NCBI GenBank assembly: GCA_032871835.1
Contig: CM065300.1
Span: 108,435,088-108,499,087, forward strand
DNA: 64,000 bases
Source: Dipteronia dyeriana
Lineage: Eukaryota > Streptophyta > Magnoliopsida > Sapindales > Sapindaceae
Direction: 5' to 3'
Under the pieces are notes generated by a model. The model was not told the origin of the DNA. It searched no databases and saw nothing but the letters and a program-made list of their open reading frames with translations. Below, piece by piece: positions 25,679 to 38,263 of this stretch (within the stretch, counting starts at the first letter, position 1; every line of letters begins with the position of its first letter). The position numbers and the translations under genes were made by a program.

Positions 25679-26889
25679 ATCTCCCCCTTTGGCTATTTCG
25701 TGACAAAACCACTCACTTACAAAGTATCCTCACAACTAAACAACAATGAACAACAAGTGGTCAACAAATACATTCTATAATACAAGAGATACCTAAAGCT
25801 AAATCTTCAACACTTCCATATCTTGTAGAATGATCATCCCTACAAAACAAAGAACTACACTTTCCAAGACAAGTGTATGAGAGGGATCAAGAAAAGTAAA
25901 AACAAGTGCAATTTGCATGAATTTAAAAACAAGTAACATGCAATCAACAATGCTCATAAGTTAACTACACAAAGTCAGCTCCCTCTAAAAATGACATTCT
26001 CCTCCTATAAGCAAAACACAAACTCCACCTAAATCCAACATTATTTACTCCCCCTTTTTGTCACAAGAAAGGCAAAGGAGTATTCCCCAACCAGGATGTT
26101 GTAGCAAAGAGAGATATTTGCAATGTAGATGCATAATCATTTACAACAGCTTTATGCAGTTTAATTAAGAGAGAGAGAAATTCATGGAAGTGTTATTGAT
26201 AAGAATATGTGCGAAAAGATTGCCTTAAATGAAATACATGCAACATCAACTTCCAAAAGCATGGTATTTGGCAAAGGAAAATAGCACATGAGGTTCCAAG
26301 AGAAGTCAAACCAATTTGCACCAAATTGTCAATGGAAAAAAAGATATAGTTTAACAAAAAAATGAGAGCAACTGTCAAACTTTACGAGTTGAACAAGACA
26401 TGAGGGACTATTGCGCCCTTTTAGATTTTTCCGGGCAAGATGCCCGTATGATAGTAGCCTTGTTCAACCAGTAAAGAGAGAGAGAGACTATTGGATTGTG
26501 AAATCCTTGAAACGGATACAATATCCTCTTTGATTTTAGTCTCAAAAGTCACTTGCACACATATTTGCAATCATTTTTTAAGCATTCAATAAATTCATCA
26601 TGCATAACACTTCAAGAATGTCAAGATCAAGTTTTCATAAACATGGAGATAAACTTTGGGTCAATCAAATGTACTTTCCAATCAAATTTTCTAGTCCAAA
26701 AATACAAGACATGCATTTCCAATAACGCAAAAACACACTTATTAAATAAAAAGTCATATAATAATATATGCATCCAAGATACTCAAGTAATTAATTAAAG
26801 AGCATAAAATTGAACAATTATTTGCTTATTAGAATGAAAGTTCACTCTCTTTGATTGAGCTCCCTATATGGGTCAAACACCAAAACACA
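25679..26889 (-). other. D polypurine tract and 3' noncoding region
   Basis: The minus strand reads CCAAAGGGGGAGAT next to the LTR. The rest is spacer collinear with 18321-19547 of C, with no gene seen. Confidence 0.75.
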
Positions 26890-28493
26890 TCAATACATAT
26901 GACAAATCCCAATAGACCTATTAAGAGATTTAAACTTAGTTGAATCTAATGGTTTTGCAAACAAGTCTGCTAGTTGATCACTTGTGCCCATATGTTCAAG
27001 TGCAATGCATTTGCTCTCAACTAGCTCTCTAATGAAATGATGTCTAATGTCAATATGCTTAGTTCTAGAATGTTGGACAAGATTTTTTGAAATATTAATG
27101 GCACTCATGTTGTCACAATAAAGGGTTAGAGTACCTTACTCAAAGCCGTAATCCACAAGTATTTGCTTCATCCAAAGGAGTTGTGTGCAAGCATTCTCAG
27201 CGGCTATATACTCGGCCTCGTCTAAGGATAATGATATGGAATTTTGCTTCTAGCAAAACCATGACACAAGATTGTTCCCTAGGAAGAAGGAACTGCTCGA
27301 TGTACTCTTCCTATCATCATAATTACCTGCCCAATCTGCATCACTAAAGCCAACTAAACTAGCATTAGTGTCAAAAGAGTACCATATCCCATAGTTGGAT
27401 ATCCCATTCACATATCAGAAGATTCTCTTCACAGGAGATATGAGATTCCTTGGGATTGGCTTGATACCTATCACACACACTAACACTAAAAGCTATATCG
27501 GGGCCTACTAGCAGTCAAGTATAGCAAGCTCTCAATCATGCCATGATATAGACTTTGATCCACACTTTTTCCACTAGCATCCTTGTTAAGTTTCAATGTG
27601 GTACTCATAGGTGTGTCACAATGCTTGGAATTCTCAAGGCTAAATTTCTTCACTAGGTTTTTGGCATATTTAGCTTGGGATATGAAGATCCCATCATGCA
27701 TTTGCTTGATTTGCAAGCCTAGAAAGTAATTGAGTTCACCAACCATGCTCATTTCATATTCATAAGTCATGACATCAATAAATTGTTTAACTTTCAAGTT
27801 TTTTGTAGAACCAAAAACTATGTCATCAATATAAATTTGCAAGAAGCCATTGAGGAAGGCACTCTTAACATCCATTTGATGCAATTTAAACTTGTGCACA
27901 TAATAAATGGATAAGAGAAGCCTAATGGACTCCAATCGGGTAACGGGAGCAAAAGTCTCATCAAAGTCGATACCCTCAATTTGTGAGTACTCTTATGTTA
28001 CAAGTCTAGCCTTGTTCCGCACAATGTTGCCATCCTCATCGAATTTATTCCTATAGACCCACTTGGTGCCTATCACATTAGCATTTTTAGGCCTAGGAAC
28101 TAGAGTCCAAACCTCATTTCTTTCAAATTGATTTAGCTCTTCTTGCATAGCAAGTACCCAAAACTCATAACTTAAAGCTTCATTAACCTTTTGGGGTTCA
28201 ATTTTAGAGGTGTAGTAAGTATAGCTAATTTGATTTGCTGATTGATGCCTAGTCCTAACACCTTCATTCACATCTCCAATGATGTCACTGTTGTTATGAA
28301 GATGTCTAACCCAAGGAGCAGGTTCCTTATAGTCCAATGTAGAATCTCTATCAAGAAATTGAGAGACCTCTTTCTCAAGATTTGACTTTTCATCAATTGA
28401 AGTCTCACCAATCTTCTCAAAGGGAGAATCATCAACAATACTAATCTCCTCAACATGGCTATTAACCTTAGGCCTACAAGAACCTATGATCAT
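26890..28493 (-). pseudogene. D reverse transcriptase-RNase H with RT deletion
   Basis: The linker and RT N-terminus lie at 27993-28493 (ELNQFERNEVWTLVPRP, GTKWVYRNKF). At 27486-27935 [13 protein letters not shown] runs directly into the YIDD box (27822-27833), so about 80 residues of RT palm and fingers are deleted. The end of RT has further shifts, and part of RNase H (INISKNL..HIDIRHHFIRE..LADLFAKPL) survives at 26890-27108. The copy is dead. Confidence 0.9.
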
Positions 28494-29433
28494 ATTGGAT
28501 GATTCCTAACACTTAATGTCTTTAAATTAAAAACTCTATAGGCCTTACTATTTAGAGCATAGCCAATGAAAATCCCCTCATCACTTTTAGCATCAAACTT
28601 GCCAAGTTGATCACGGTCATTTAGAATGTAACACTTGCTTCCAAATGAGTGGAAGTAACTAACATTTGGCTTCCTTCCCTTCCACAATTCTTAAGAGGTT
28701 TGCCTAGTACCAGGCCTTAAAAACACTCTATTTCCTATATAACAAGTTGTATTCACTGCCTCGTCCTAAAGATTCCTAATGACATTGTTGCTAAGCAACA
28801 TCACAAGAGCCATCTCTTGGAGGACCTTATTCTTCCTCTCTACAACTCCATTTTGTCTAGGAGTTCAAGGAACCGAGAACTCATGGGAGATTCCAAGACT
28901 ATATAAAAAAAATTGAAGCAAACATTTTCAAATTCTCTCTCATGGTCACTCATAATTCTCTTAATGCATTTTATGTGTGAATCCTTCTCGTTTTGAATTT
29001 TAGTGCAAAACTTTTTAAAAATTTCAAAAGTTTCAGGTTTTTCTTTAAGAATGCAGGCCCATGTAAATCTAGAAAAATCATCAACACACGTAAAGATGTA
29101 CCTCTTACCATCGAGACTCTAGGTTTGCATAGGACCCATAAGGTCCATATGAAGACAATCTAGTGGCTCCTTGGTGGCGAGATACTTACCCTTCTTATGC
29201 ACACTCTTAGTTTACTTTTCTTATTGACAAGGTCCACACACTCCCTAAATCCTATTTCCAAACTTAGGAAGGCCTCTCACAACATTCAACCTCTTAAGAA
29301 CTTTCAAGTGTTTGAAATTCATATGACCTAACCTTTGATGCAATAATTCAACTTGATAACAAGTATACAAATTATAAGAGATGCCATTGGAATCAAGACA
29401 ATAACAATTGTCACTTGATCTTCTGCCTTTCAA
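28494..29433 (-). pseudogene. D integrase remnants
   Basis: The integrase C-terminal part (WKGRKPNVSYFHSFGSKCY) is at 28494-28687 and the pre-integrase part (HQRLGHMNFKHL) at 29245-29433. The catalytic core between has many stops. It is collinear with 21452-22221 of C. Confidence 0.85.
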
Positions 29434-29439
29434 TAAAAC

Positions 29440-30259
29440 TTATCCATCTTCTCTTAGAATAGAGCAATCAACTTTGCCAAACATAACTGAAAGCCCTTCA
29501 TCACTTAAATATGATATGCTAATAAGATTGGCTTGCAAGCCATCTACATAAAGAGCATTAGGCAAGAAGGGCAAATTGGGGATTGAAATGTTTCCTTTTA
29601 CTAGAACCTTCTTACGTGAACCATCACCAAAGGTGACAAATCCACCATCCACCATTACAAGAGTTTCAAAGAAACTCTTATTTCTGGTCATGTGCCTAGA
29701 ACACCCACTATCAAGGTACTAAGTATTGATGGCTTTGGCTTTCAAGGCTACTTGAGCCACATGACAACAAAATTCATCCTTTTTAGTCCACCTAGATAAA
29801 ATACTACTATTTCTAAGAGTCATGGGTTCATTTTCTCTAAAATTCCTAGGTGCATGCATTTTGGCTCTTCTAAGCATATTCTTCTCAATCATGCTTTCAA
29901 AACGATGCAGCTTAATAAATTTAAAACAAATCGTCCTTATGTGACCTTCAATACCATAATAATGACAAATGGGAGTAAAGTAAGAATTCATACCATATCT
30001 TTGTGCAAGCATGAAAGACTTCCATCTCCTTTAAGTTGTCCTTTGATGTTGAGCCGAATCTTTTCCTTGAAAAACCCTTTTGTGTTTGAGCCAAATTAAC
30101 TCTCCCTCTTGGTTGTGGGTGAAAGATCCTTTGTTGACTTTGAGAGCTCCTTGGAGGTTGAGGTCTTGTTTGATGAGCTCTAGCTTTTAGTGGATGTGTT
30201 TTAGCTTGAGATTTTGTTTGAGCTTGCTTTGATGATTCACCAACCTCATTTGATCTCAT
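29440..30259 (-). pseudogene. D protease and gag C-terminal knuckle remnants
   Basis: 29440-29691 is the region after the protease active site (MTRNKSFFETLV). 29719-30012 holds the degraded second knuckle, where CHYYGIEGHIRTIC lacks one metal-binding Cys. 29948-30259 is a basic, Gln-rich linker. The frames differ, so at least two frameshifts are present. Confidence 0.82.
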
Positions 30260-30274
30260 TTGTTTGTATGACTC

Positions 30275-31474
30275 TTAAGCCTCTTTGTCCTCTTGACTTT
30301 TGACAAAGATGGTCTTCTTTAAGGAAGTGGCATCCTTGCCTTCTACATATCCTAAGCCCGTTTTATCACTAGGACTCTTTCCAGATGATAACATCTTGTC
30401 AAGTTTCTCGGTTCCGGATGTCATCTTGGCAACCAATTCCTTTGCTTCCCTAAGCTCAATCTTCAAGTTCTCTTCACTCTTCTTAGTGATCACAAGCTCC
30501 AATTTCTCTTCTTACTCTTTTCCATTCTTCACTTTCTCACTCAAGCTAGTTATCTTGAAGGTCAACTCTCGAATCTTCTTTTTCAACTCTTGAATCTCTT
30601 TCTTCTTTTTCAATCTAGACTTTTCAAAAAACCTTATGAAGTCCACGTAGTCCATTTCCTCATCAATCTCAAACCTACAGTTAGAAGAGGTACTCTCATC
30701 ACTAGAGTCATCTACTTCTTCCTTATCACTCGTAACTTCCTTGCCATTATGAGATGTTGTGAAGGCAATGAAGTTTACAACTTTATCCTCATCATCCGAA
30801 GTTTTTTCTTCCTCTTCTAAGTCTTCACTATCACTCCAAGTGGACACCATCGCCTCCCCCTTTTTCTTTTTCTTCAAATTTGCACATTCTGGAGCAATGT
30901 GACCAAAACCACTGCTTTTATAGCATTGAATGCCCTTCTTGGAGTCACTTTCTTGAGACTTTTCAATCGTCTTGAAGGGATTTTTCTTTTTCACTTCCTT
31001 TCCCTTTGACCCAAAACCTTTCCTCTCAAAATTCATGAATTTCTTGATTTTTTTAACCATGAGGGCCATTTCTTTATCCGAGTCCTCATCCTCTTCTTCA
31101 ACCTTAGTGGTCTTCAAGGCAATGCTCTTTTGCTTCTTTGGAGGTGTGGGTGAGGTATTCCATCTTGACTCATAAGCTAGAAGTATTCTAATGACTTCAC
31201 TTGGCTTCATATTCTTGTACTTACTATTCTCTTCAAGTGCCGTCACCTTTGATTCCAACCTTGATAGAAGTGACCTCATAATTTTTTGTTTGACTCTATT
31301 ATCTGAATAGGGGTCACCAAGTTGATGGCTTTGGTTGACAATATCCATCAACTTCACTTGGAAGTCATTGAAGCATTCATGCTCTTCCATCCTAATCATC
31401 TCAAATTGTATTTGGAGGACTTGGAACTTTGAGTCCTTGACTACCTCGGTTCCCTCATGTGTCGTTTGAAAATT
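30275..31474 (-). pseudogene. D gag (SIRE type), N-terminus missing
   Basis: 30512-31399 encodes the UBN2-like gag core (ECFNDFQVKLMDIVNQ, KIMRSLLSRLESKV) and a first knuckle in which CYKSSGFGHIAPEC has a Ser for the second Cys. An acidic segment and a Lys/Glu-rich coiled coil follow, continuing after a stop into 30275-30502. The gag frame is open a short way upstream of 31399 to about 31474, where F1 LTR sequence starts, so the N-terminus and 5' LTR are absent. Confidence 0.87.
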
Positions 31475-33353
31475 TCCAGATTTTTTCTCTCAACTTTGAA
31501 TCACCATATCTCTCTCATCTCTTATGCGATTTGAGTGATTCAGGTTAGAGAAGTTTTGTATTGAAGTCCTCTATCATATCCAAGCAACCTTAAAGTCATT
31601 TTGTTCAAGTTTTCTTGTGGATCGCACCATTTTCGTGACTGTACTCAAAATTGTCAAGGTATTTGTTTATCTTTTGATTTCCTTGATTCTAATGTTCAAG
31701 TACCTTGGGTCTTCTTCCTACTTGTGTGTATTTGACTTGAACATATTTTGATGAGTGATAGATCTTCAATTAAATGCTAGATGTGCTTAATTAGAAACTT
31801 GATTGTGAGTTAGGTTTCAATCAAACCTATGTTTTCACATGATTGTGAGTTTTAATGTGCAACCATCGTATATAGGACTATTTGTGCTTTGATTGACTTT
31901 ATTTTCATGATTAATAGTCTTATCATGTGCTAGAACTCATTTGTTGAATAAATATAGGATTAGCACATTTGATTATATATTTAGAGTCTATTAGAGTTTA
32001 ATTGACTATTTTGTGAATATATGCTCTAAATGATTGTTAGAGATTTGATTGATCATATCTTGTGTTTCTAGAATTTTTTGTGTTATTACTAAAGTCTTGA
32101 ATATGTACTTCATGAACATGTTTATTTCAAGCTTTAGCAACATGAATAAAATCTAGGTTTAAAGTGTGTGTTTGGAAATTTGGCATGCTCTAGATTTTTA
32201 TTCATGCATAAGATCTAGATAATCTTGTTTTGTGAACTTTATTGTCTATGTCTCGATCTTCATGGAGTATACCTAATCCATACATTTCATATGCTCATGC
32301 ATCAACTTTTGTGGTGTAATTTTTGGATTATAAACTAGATAAATATATTTTGTGTGCTCATTTATTAATTCTAGTTTCCATAGATTTTGTTGATCTTCTC
32401 TTTCTATGTTGCGTGATTATTTGCGTTTTGCATTCATGATCAGTTAGATGCCTTGTGAGAAGGAAGTCTTGACAATAGGTGGGAGATCTATGTTGATGAG
32501 CAAGTAAGTCTTGGCAAGAGGTGTGAGACCTTGGATTGTCAAGCAAGGATGTCTTGGCTAGAGTCAGGAGGACTCGAATAGTCGATCAAGAAGTCTTGCC
32601 TAGGGTCGTGAGTATCTGGAAGGGTGAGCGAGAAGTCTTGACTAGTGTCGGGAGGACTCGGATAGTGTAGCAAGAAGTCTTACCTTGGGTCGTGAGGATC
32701 CGGTAAGGTGAGCGAGGAAGTCTTGAAAAGAGGTGTGAGGCCTCGGATTGTTGAGCATGAGTGTGACATCTGCATGAGTATGATAGTAGGGTAGTTTCTA
32801 GGTGAAGGGGTCACTTGAGAGATAGTACTTTTCTTATCTACTAGTGGATTTTGTTTGCCCGTGGTTGCTAACCCGTGGATGTTTCCTCTTTGGAGGTTTA
32901 CCACTTTATATCTTGTGTCAACTTTTCTCTATCCCTATCTCCCTTATATTGGTAATTGTTATTTGAATAATGTGGATAGAACTTTATATGTAAGTTGACT
33001 TCCTTATACAATATTGTTTGTGTATGTTAGATAACTTTGTATCTTGTAATATTTCATTCAAGTTGTAAAGTATCACATTGTAATACTCTAAGTACAACTT
33101 ATGGAATTTTATCTACATTGAATATATTTGTTCATAAGATACATTGATTCTTGTTGTATGTTTTGTAGACTAAGAGTGGAGATTTGAGCATACTTGAATA
33201 TAATGTTTTCTCATAACAATCATGCTGAATGTTAATTTGTATGTATCAAGGTTTTGTCACTAGTCTCGAAAGATTTGTCAAAAGTGAGCGGCAACCTATT
33301 CACCCCCGCCCCCCCTATAGGTTGATTATTATAACCTTGTACACATTATTTCA
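31475..33353 (+). mobile_element. F1 LTR (SIRE-like), 5' truncated
   Basis: From about 32110 it is collinear with F2 (38850-39757), and both end TTCA followed by ATGTT and Athila-type gag. It carries the SIRE-type signature (CCTATTCACCCCCGCCCCCCC at about 33296-33316) and a tandem array. The left boundary against gag of D is approximate. The LTR start seen in F2 is missing. No gene. Confidence 0.8.
32440..32760 (+). repeat. Tandem array inside F1 LTR
   Basis: About six degenerate copies of a 50-60 base unit built on AAGTCTTG(A/C)C and GAGTCGGGAGGACTCGGAT. It matches 39190-39480 in F2 and, in related form, the E-family LTRs. Confidence 0.85.
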
Positions 33354-33848
33354 ATGTTAGCATGGATATAATTAGTCTTAAGTTTTTCCCTCTTTCCTTG
33401 AAAGATAAAGCTAAAACTTGGTTACAAAACCTTAGGTCAGGATCAATTTAAACTTGTAATGATATGCAACAACAGTTCTTAAAGATATTTTTCCCACCTC
33501 ATAGAACAAACTCTCTTAAGAGGCAAATCACTTCATTTGCCCAAAAACCCTAGGAAACACTTTAACAATGTCGGGATAGGTTCAAAGAGTTGTTAAATAT
33601 CGGTCCACATCACAGTTTTAAAACATGGAGGATAGTGTCACATTTCTATGAGGGACTCACACCCCAAAATAGACAAGTCATTGAAATGGTGTGTAATGGG
33701 GAGTTCAGTGACAAAAATCCGGAAGAAATACTTGAATACCTTGACCATATCACCGAAAATGCTCAAAATTGGGACACCATTGGTTCCTTTGAGTCCATGA
33801 GCAAACCACAACCATCTTCATCTAGTGGAGGCATTTACAATCGATAAA
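33354..33848 (+). pseudogene. G1 gag fragment (Athila-type Ty3)
   Basis: It starts at the ATGTT that is duplicated around F2. The frame gives IIRLKLFPFSLKDKAKTWL, then stops, then the open stretch 33590-33847 (FYEGLTPQNRQVIEMVCNGEF). This is the retrotransposon gag core of Athila-type elements and matches 39758-40240 in G2. The gag C-terminus, zinc knuckle and most of the protease are deleted at about 33845, where sequence jumps to material matching about 41404 and then 41620 of G2. Confidence 0.87.
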
Positions 33849-34815
33849 TTTAGTACATGTTGAAGATGTGTTAGTACATGTCGATAAATTTATCTAAAGA
33901 ACCATTTGATGATGAAAATGAAAATGAAGATGTAGACATTATTGAAACCATTGTTAAGATCATGTTCAAAAGGATTCTTTTAACTCATCTGAAATTTGTT
34001 TGATCAATTCACTGAGGCAAGCATGCATTCACATCTTGATAATTATTTACAGGTTGTCGAAGAAGAAGGAGACACTTCAGATCTTAAAGAATTGGAACAG
34101 AAAGATGACGTGCCAGAAGAAAAAGCACCTCAACTTGATTTGAAGCCATTACCAGAAGGACTTAAATATGCTTACCTTAGAGACAACTAGACCTACCCAG
34201 TGGTAATCTCTTCTAACCTCACAGAAAGGCAAAAAGGTAAGTTGTTACATGTTTTAAAGAAAAATAAGAATGCAATAGGTTGGACTTTGAATGATTTGAA
34301 AGGTATTAACCCTATAATTTGTTCACATCAAATAAATTTAGAGGAAAATGCTAAAACATGTCAACAACCCCAAAGAAGACATAACCCACACATGAAAGAA
34401 GTTGTCAAGACTGAAGTCCTTAAATTACTTGACGTGGGAATTATCTACCGTATCTCTGATAGTAGGTGGGTGAGTCCTACACAAGTTGTGCCAAACAAAT
34501 CTGGAATCACTGTTGTTAAAAATGAAAAGCGTGAGTTAATTCCAACTCGTGTTCCATTAGTTGACGCATGTGCATTGATTATAGAAAATTAAATGATGAC
34601 ACTAGAAAATATCATTTTCCCTTTCCATTCCTTGACCGAATTTTAGAAAAAATAGCAGGACATCCCTGTTACTGCTATCTTGATGGATATTCAAAATACT
34701 ATGAAATTCCCATTGCTTTAGAAGACCAAGAAAAAACCATATTCATATGTCCCCTTGGAACCTTTGCATTTAGAAGAATGCCATTTGGTTTGTGTAATGC
34801 TCCAGCCATATTTCA
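33849..34815 (+). pseudogene. G1 RT N-terminal half (Athila-type Ty3)
   Basis: After the deletion, an acidic linker leads into LDLKPLPEGLKYAYLRDN and the RT start (33996-34190, 34200-34592). Typical RT motifs follow: GIIYRISDSRWVSPTQVVP, CIDYRKLN and, at 34568-34815, RRMPFGLCNAPAIF. At least three frame breaks are seen. The match to G2 stops after ATATTTCA at 34815, so the catalytic FxDD box is absent. Confidence 0.88.
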
Positions 34816-35039
34816 TGTGATCATGCTTACTTGTCATGCTATCAAAAATCCCTATAACAATACGCCCTTAAAATCCGTGAGTTAAGCTCTTGGCGGCTCA
34901 ACAAAGGGGATTTGAATATTTTGTTTCCTTTGATTTTTTGACGCTTCTTATCTTAACGTTCTAACCCGATCAAGTATCATGTTTAACTGATAAGTTTTTT
35001 TTCCTAAACTGATCAGTCTTAGACTTCTTAACATTTTGC

Positions 35040-35330
35040 TCTCGTGTAGCTGGACCAATCATTGTTTCGACTCTCTACTCAGGATAATTCCTGACCATTT
35101 CGATTCTTCGGTCGGTGTCTTGGCTTTTCGCTCAGGATAATTCATGACTCTCTTGGTTCGGTCTGTGTCTTGGCCTTTCGTTCAGGATAATTCCCGACCA
35201 TCTTTTTTTTTTAGTTGGACCATTCGGTGTCTTGGCTCTTTGCTCATGATAATTCCCGACTGCTTGGTTCGATTGGTGTCCTGGCCTTTAGCTTAGGATA
35301 ATTCCTGATCGTCTTAATTCTTCATCCCAG
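35040..35330 (+). repeat. Tandem array of about 60-base unit
   Basis: Four to five degenerate copies containing GGTGTCTTGGC and AGGATAATTCC(C/T)GA. Related CCCGATC and TTCCCGACT words appear at 63900-64000, so the family may recur beyond the window end. Confidence 0.7.
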
Positions 35331-35799
35331 AGCTGTTTTGGGAACCTTGCCCATTTTTTCTTTACTTTTTCCATGTAAACAAGTCACCAAGGATATCTCC
35401 CAACTTTGTCTGTTACAAGGGTTTGGTCTAATTGTTAGTGAAATACTAAGACAACCGAATGCATTTCACCAAGTTTTCCCCGATAGCGTACCTGAGTGTT
35501 TTGTCCTAGTAAAATTTGCATGTTTGGGTGACCGGATTGCTGACAGTGCTTTATATACACCCAATCGAATCGGTAGGCGTGTCAGATCTCTAACACCCAA
35601 CTTCTCAACCTCTCGGGCACTTTCACCCACCATGGCAGGTGTTGGCTCTACGAGTTTATCTTTGACAACAAAGATGATTATGATAAAAAATACCATTCTT
35701 GGTTTCTTTATTAATTGATCTAAAAATTAACATTACCAAAAATAATTAGAAAAGCTAAAAAAAAAAAACAAACAAAAAATCTCTTAAACAATAATTGAA

Positions 35800-36080
35800 A
35801 GTAACTAAGCTATGTATCCCAAGAGCAAGTTTTTGTTTAAGACTAAGTTCAGTCATCCATGAGCTTGTGTGGGGTCTTCAAAAGATAATGTTGATCATCC
35901 CTTTGCCACTGCCTTGGCTCGGGCTTCGCTTCTTTTTCTGATTTCCCATTGGTTGATCGTCTGTCCATTTCAGAATTAAATCTTTGAGGTGACCCACCCT
36001 GATATGTGTCTCAATGTGGTCTCTTAGTTGGTAGCACTTTGATGTGTTGTGACCACTTTCTTTGTGGAACCTGCATTACT
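35800..36080 (-). pseudogene. Tat-like Ty3 gag knuckle remnant
   Basis: The minus strand encodes a FHKESGHNTSKCYQLRDHIE segment followed by GHLKDL. This resembles the FHxxxGHxTxxCxxLxxxIExLI motif at the gag C-terminus of Tat/Ogre-type Ty3 elements. The frame stops soon after. It is unrelated to the Athila gag of G1 and G2. Confidence 0.6.
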
Positions 36081-37050
36081 TTGTTGTTTGCCATGTTGAT
36101 TCTTCGCGAGTTCTTTTTTTTTTAGAACTTTGTTTGCGAATTTGCTTACATACGTATATTTTGATGCTAATAAAATAGATAATCCACCACCTAGTACCCT
36201 TTTTTTTTCGGGGTTGCTAGAGTATCTTGATGTTTCGTCTGTTTATGTTGGTTCCTCGAAGTTGAGTTTTACAACCACTTCTTGTAGTGCCAGCTATTGA
36301 CTGTGATTTTGGATCACGTGGGATTGATCATGCGTCTAAACAGTTTTTGTAAATTGACAGTGATGTTATGAAGAAAATAGAAAAGAGAGAAAAAAACATG
36401 CACACTGATTAACACTGAAAAGTGTATGTTTACTAAGGGATAATATCATCACTTTAGACTTCCAATTTGATTAATTCCCCAATTTAGACATAATTTAGTT
36501 CGCTCACTTAAATAAATGTGTTGTGTAGTAATCACTGCATTTTTCTTTGTATTTTAGAGGTAATTCGATCAATTCAGAATTATAGAGAAGTCAGATGGCA
36601 AAACAAACATCGTTTTCAAGTTTAGAACGTCAAAAACCTTAGGAAGGCCACGAAGGGCATTTTTATAATTTTGACTTTCACTGTTCACAGTTGACTTTCA
36701 CTGTTTACATTGATTTTCACTATTCATGATGATTTGGCACATTCCTGTTGGACCCAACAACGAGTGCACCATACACGCAACTACAGAGAATCACATTCTA
36801 GTAGTCGGTGCACTGTTCATAGTTGACTTTCTAGAAGATTATTGATCGATGACGCAACACATTTCTATTGGCCTAAATTGTGAGTGCACCGTACACGTGC
36901 TGTAGAGAATCATATTTTAGAAGCCGATGCACTATTCACTATTTACTTTCACGGATGCGTTTACTGTTCACTGTTCACTATTCACTAATGACTTGGTGAA
37001 ATCTGGACGCTCCATTCTAAATTCATCTGATGGTCAATTTGCATCCATTT

Positions 37051-37060
37051 TTTTATAAAT
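37051..37060 (+). promoter_or_regulatory. TATA box of G2 5' LTR
   Basis: TTTATAAATAGGAG lies downstream of the CTGTTCAC cluster, the expected place for the LTR promoter. The 3' LTR has TTTAAATAGG at the same spot, a weaker version. Confidence 0.7.
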
Positions 37061-37279
37061 AGGAGACCTCTCCCCCCCAATTTGCATATTCTGAATCCAA
37101 ATCTGATATAAGATTTGTAAAATTCTCTCTGTTTGGTTCTTAAATTCTCAGTTTAAATAAAATAGTTATTTTCTAGTTAAATTATGTCTGGCTAATTTTA
37201 TATATCTGGGGCCAAAGGTAATACTGTTGGTATGGAAAATATGATTCAATTTTGGTAAGTTTTTTTTTTTCTTTTGCTT

Positions 37280-37465
37280 TCTCCCATATGATCTTTGTGG
37301 AGTTTTTGACTCACTGTAGACAGACAGATATTGTCCAGCACAGTGGGTACTTTTACCCATATCCATCTAAGAAGGGTTTCTCCCCTCTGATCTTTGTGGA
37401 GTTTTGTCTCACTGTATATAGATAGATGTTGTCTAGCACAATGGGTACTTTTACCCACATCTATC
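37280..37465 (+). repeat. Two-copy tandem repeat in G2 LTR
   Basis: A unit containing CTGATCTTTGTGGAGTTTTG, then CTCACTGTA and CACA(G/A)TGGGTACTTTTACCCA, occurs twice. The same two copies are in the 3' LTR at about 62865-63055, so the duplication predates insertion. Confidence 0.85.
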
Positions 37466-37744
37466 AGAAAGTGGTCAGTGGAGTGGAATACCCTTCCATT
37501 AATCTGGACTAAATATTAACAATTGGATCATAATCGAATTATCAACAGTAGATCCCTTAGCCCTAGTTTTAATTTTAATTGATTTACATTTTTATAAAAA
37601 GCTTATTAATTAATCAGATAATTAAGTTTACAAGGACAAGTGAACAACCACCTTGTGTTTCGACCCGGTCTTACCAGTTAATTTATTACTTTGACACTCT
37701 TATACTTGAGAGTATGAGCACTTCTTTAGGACGTGTCAAGGTTT

Positions 37745-37757
37745 TGGCACCGCTGCC
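37745..37757 (+). other. Primer binding site of G2
   Basis: TGGCACCGCTGCC, six bases after the LTR end, resembles the TGGCGCCGTTGCC type used by Athila-type Ty3 elements (tRNA-Asp). Confidence 0.8.
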
Positions 37758-38263
37758 AAGGAGGTAAGTCCGCAATTTCTTTGTAGAAGTAATTTTATTT
37801 TTTTTTAGCTTTGCTATTTTTTTCTAACTTCTTTGTTCTTGTTTTGTATTCTGTTTTGCATCACCAATCTCAATCATAAACTTTATCCACTTTAAAAAAA
37901 AAAGCACTTGTAATCATTAATCACATTTTTGCATTTTAGTCCTTTAACTTTTTTTTTTTTAGCCTAGATCTAGTTTGTATTTGCATATAGGTCATTTTAA
38001 TTTTCACTTTAGCAGATCAGTCCCTTATCTGTCATATTTTCACTTTAGTTCTTAAATTTATAGGTATTTGCATTTTCACCCCAACACTTGTGTATATTTG
38101 CATTTACACCCTTAGAATTTTGCTTCTTGCTATTTTTATCACTTTTTCTTTTATTTTCTTCATTTTTGTGTATTTCACCTCCATGAACCCTTATTAAATT
38201 TGCATTAGATATTGGTCTCGAACATCTAGTGGTAGATTAATTAGGAGATCTCTCACCAACAAC
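37758..38263 (+). other. G2 leader
   Basis: A T-rich untranslated leader with repeated TTTGCATTT(A/T)CA words, between primer site and gag ATG at 38264. No gene is seen. Confidence 0.7.

Larger units (their letters stand above)
34816..36405. mobile_element. Unresolved repeat H inserted in G1
   Basis: It begins TGTGATCATGC exactly where the G1 RT breaks, as an LTR would. About 35040-35330 is a tandem array of a roughly 60-base unit (CTTGGC(T/C)(C/T)TTxGCTCAGGATAATTCCCGAC). A minus-strand TATATAAA lies near 35555-35562. Open frames at 35338-35718 (+) and 35466-35696 (-) match nothing I recognise. A Tat-like gag scrap lies at about 35800-36080. Poly-T and A-rich tracts fill the rest. Confidence 0.5.
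36406..37738 (+). mobile_element. 5' LTR of Athila-type element G2
   Basis: It starts TGATTAACACTGAAAAGTG and ends GGACGTGTCA just before a primer site. It is collinear with 61988-63290 with many scattered substitutions, so the pair is old. It contains clustered CACTGTTCAC words (about 36675-36990), a TATA box (about 37051-37060) followed by a C run, and an internal duplicated unit of about 95 bases at 37280-37465. Confidence 0.92.

Noticed and set aside
35338..35718. 126-codon plus-strand frame in H
   Set aside because: No recognisable domain, and an overlapping open frame on the other strand; kept only as part of unresolved H.
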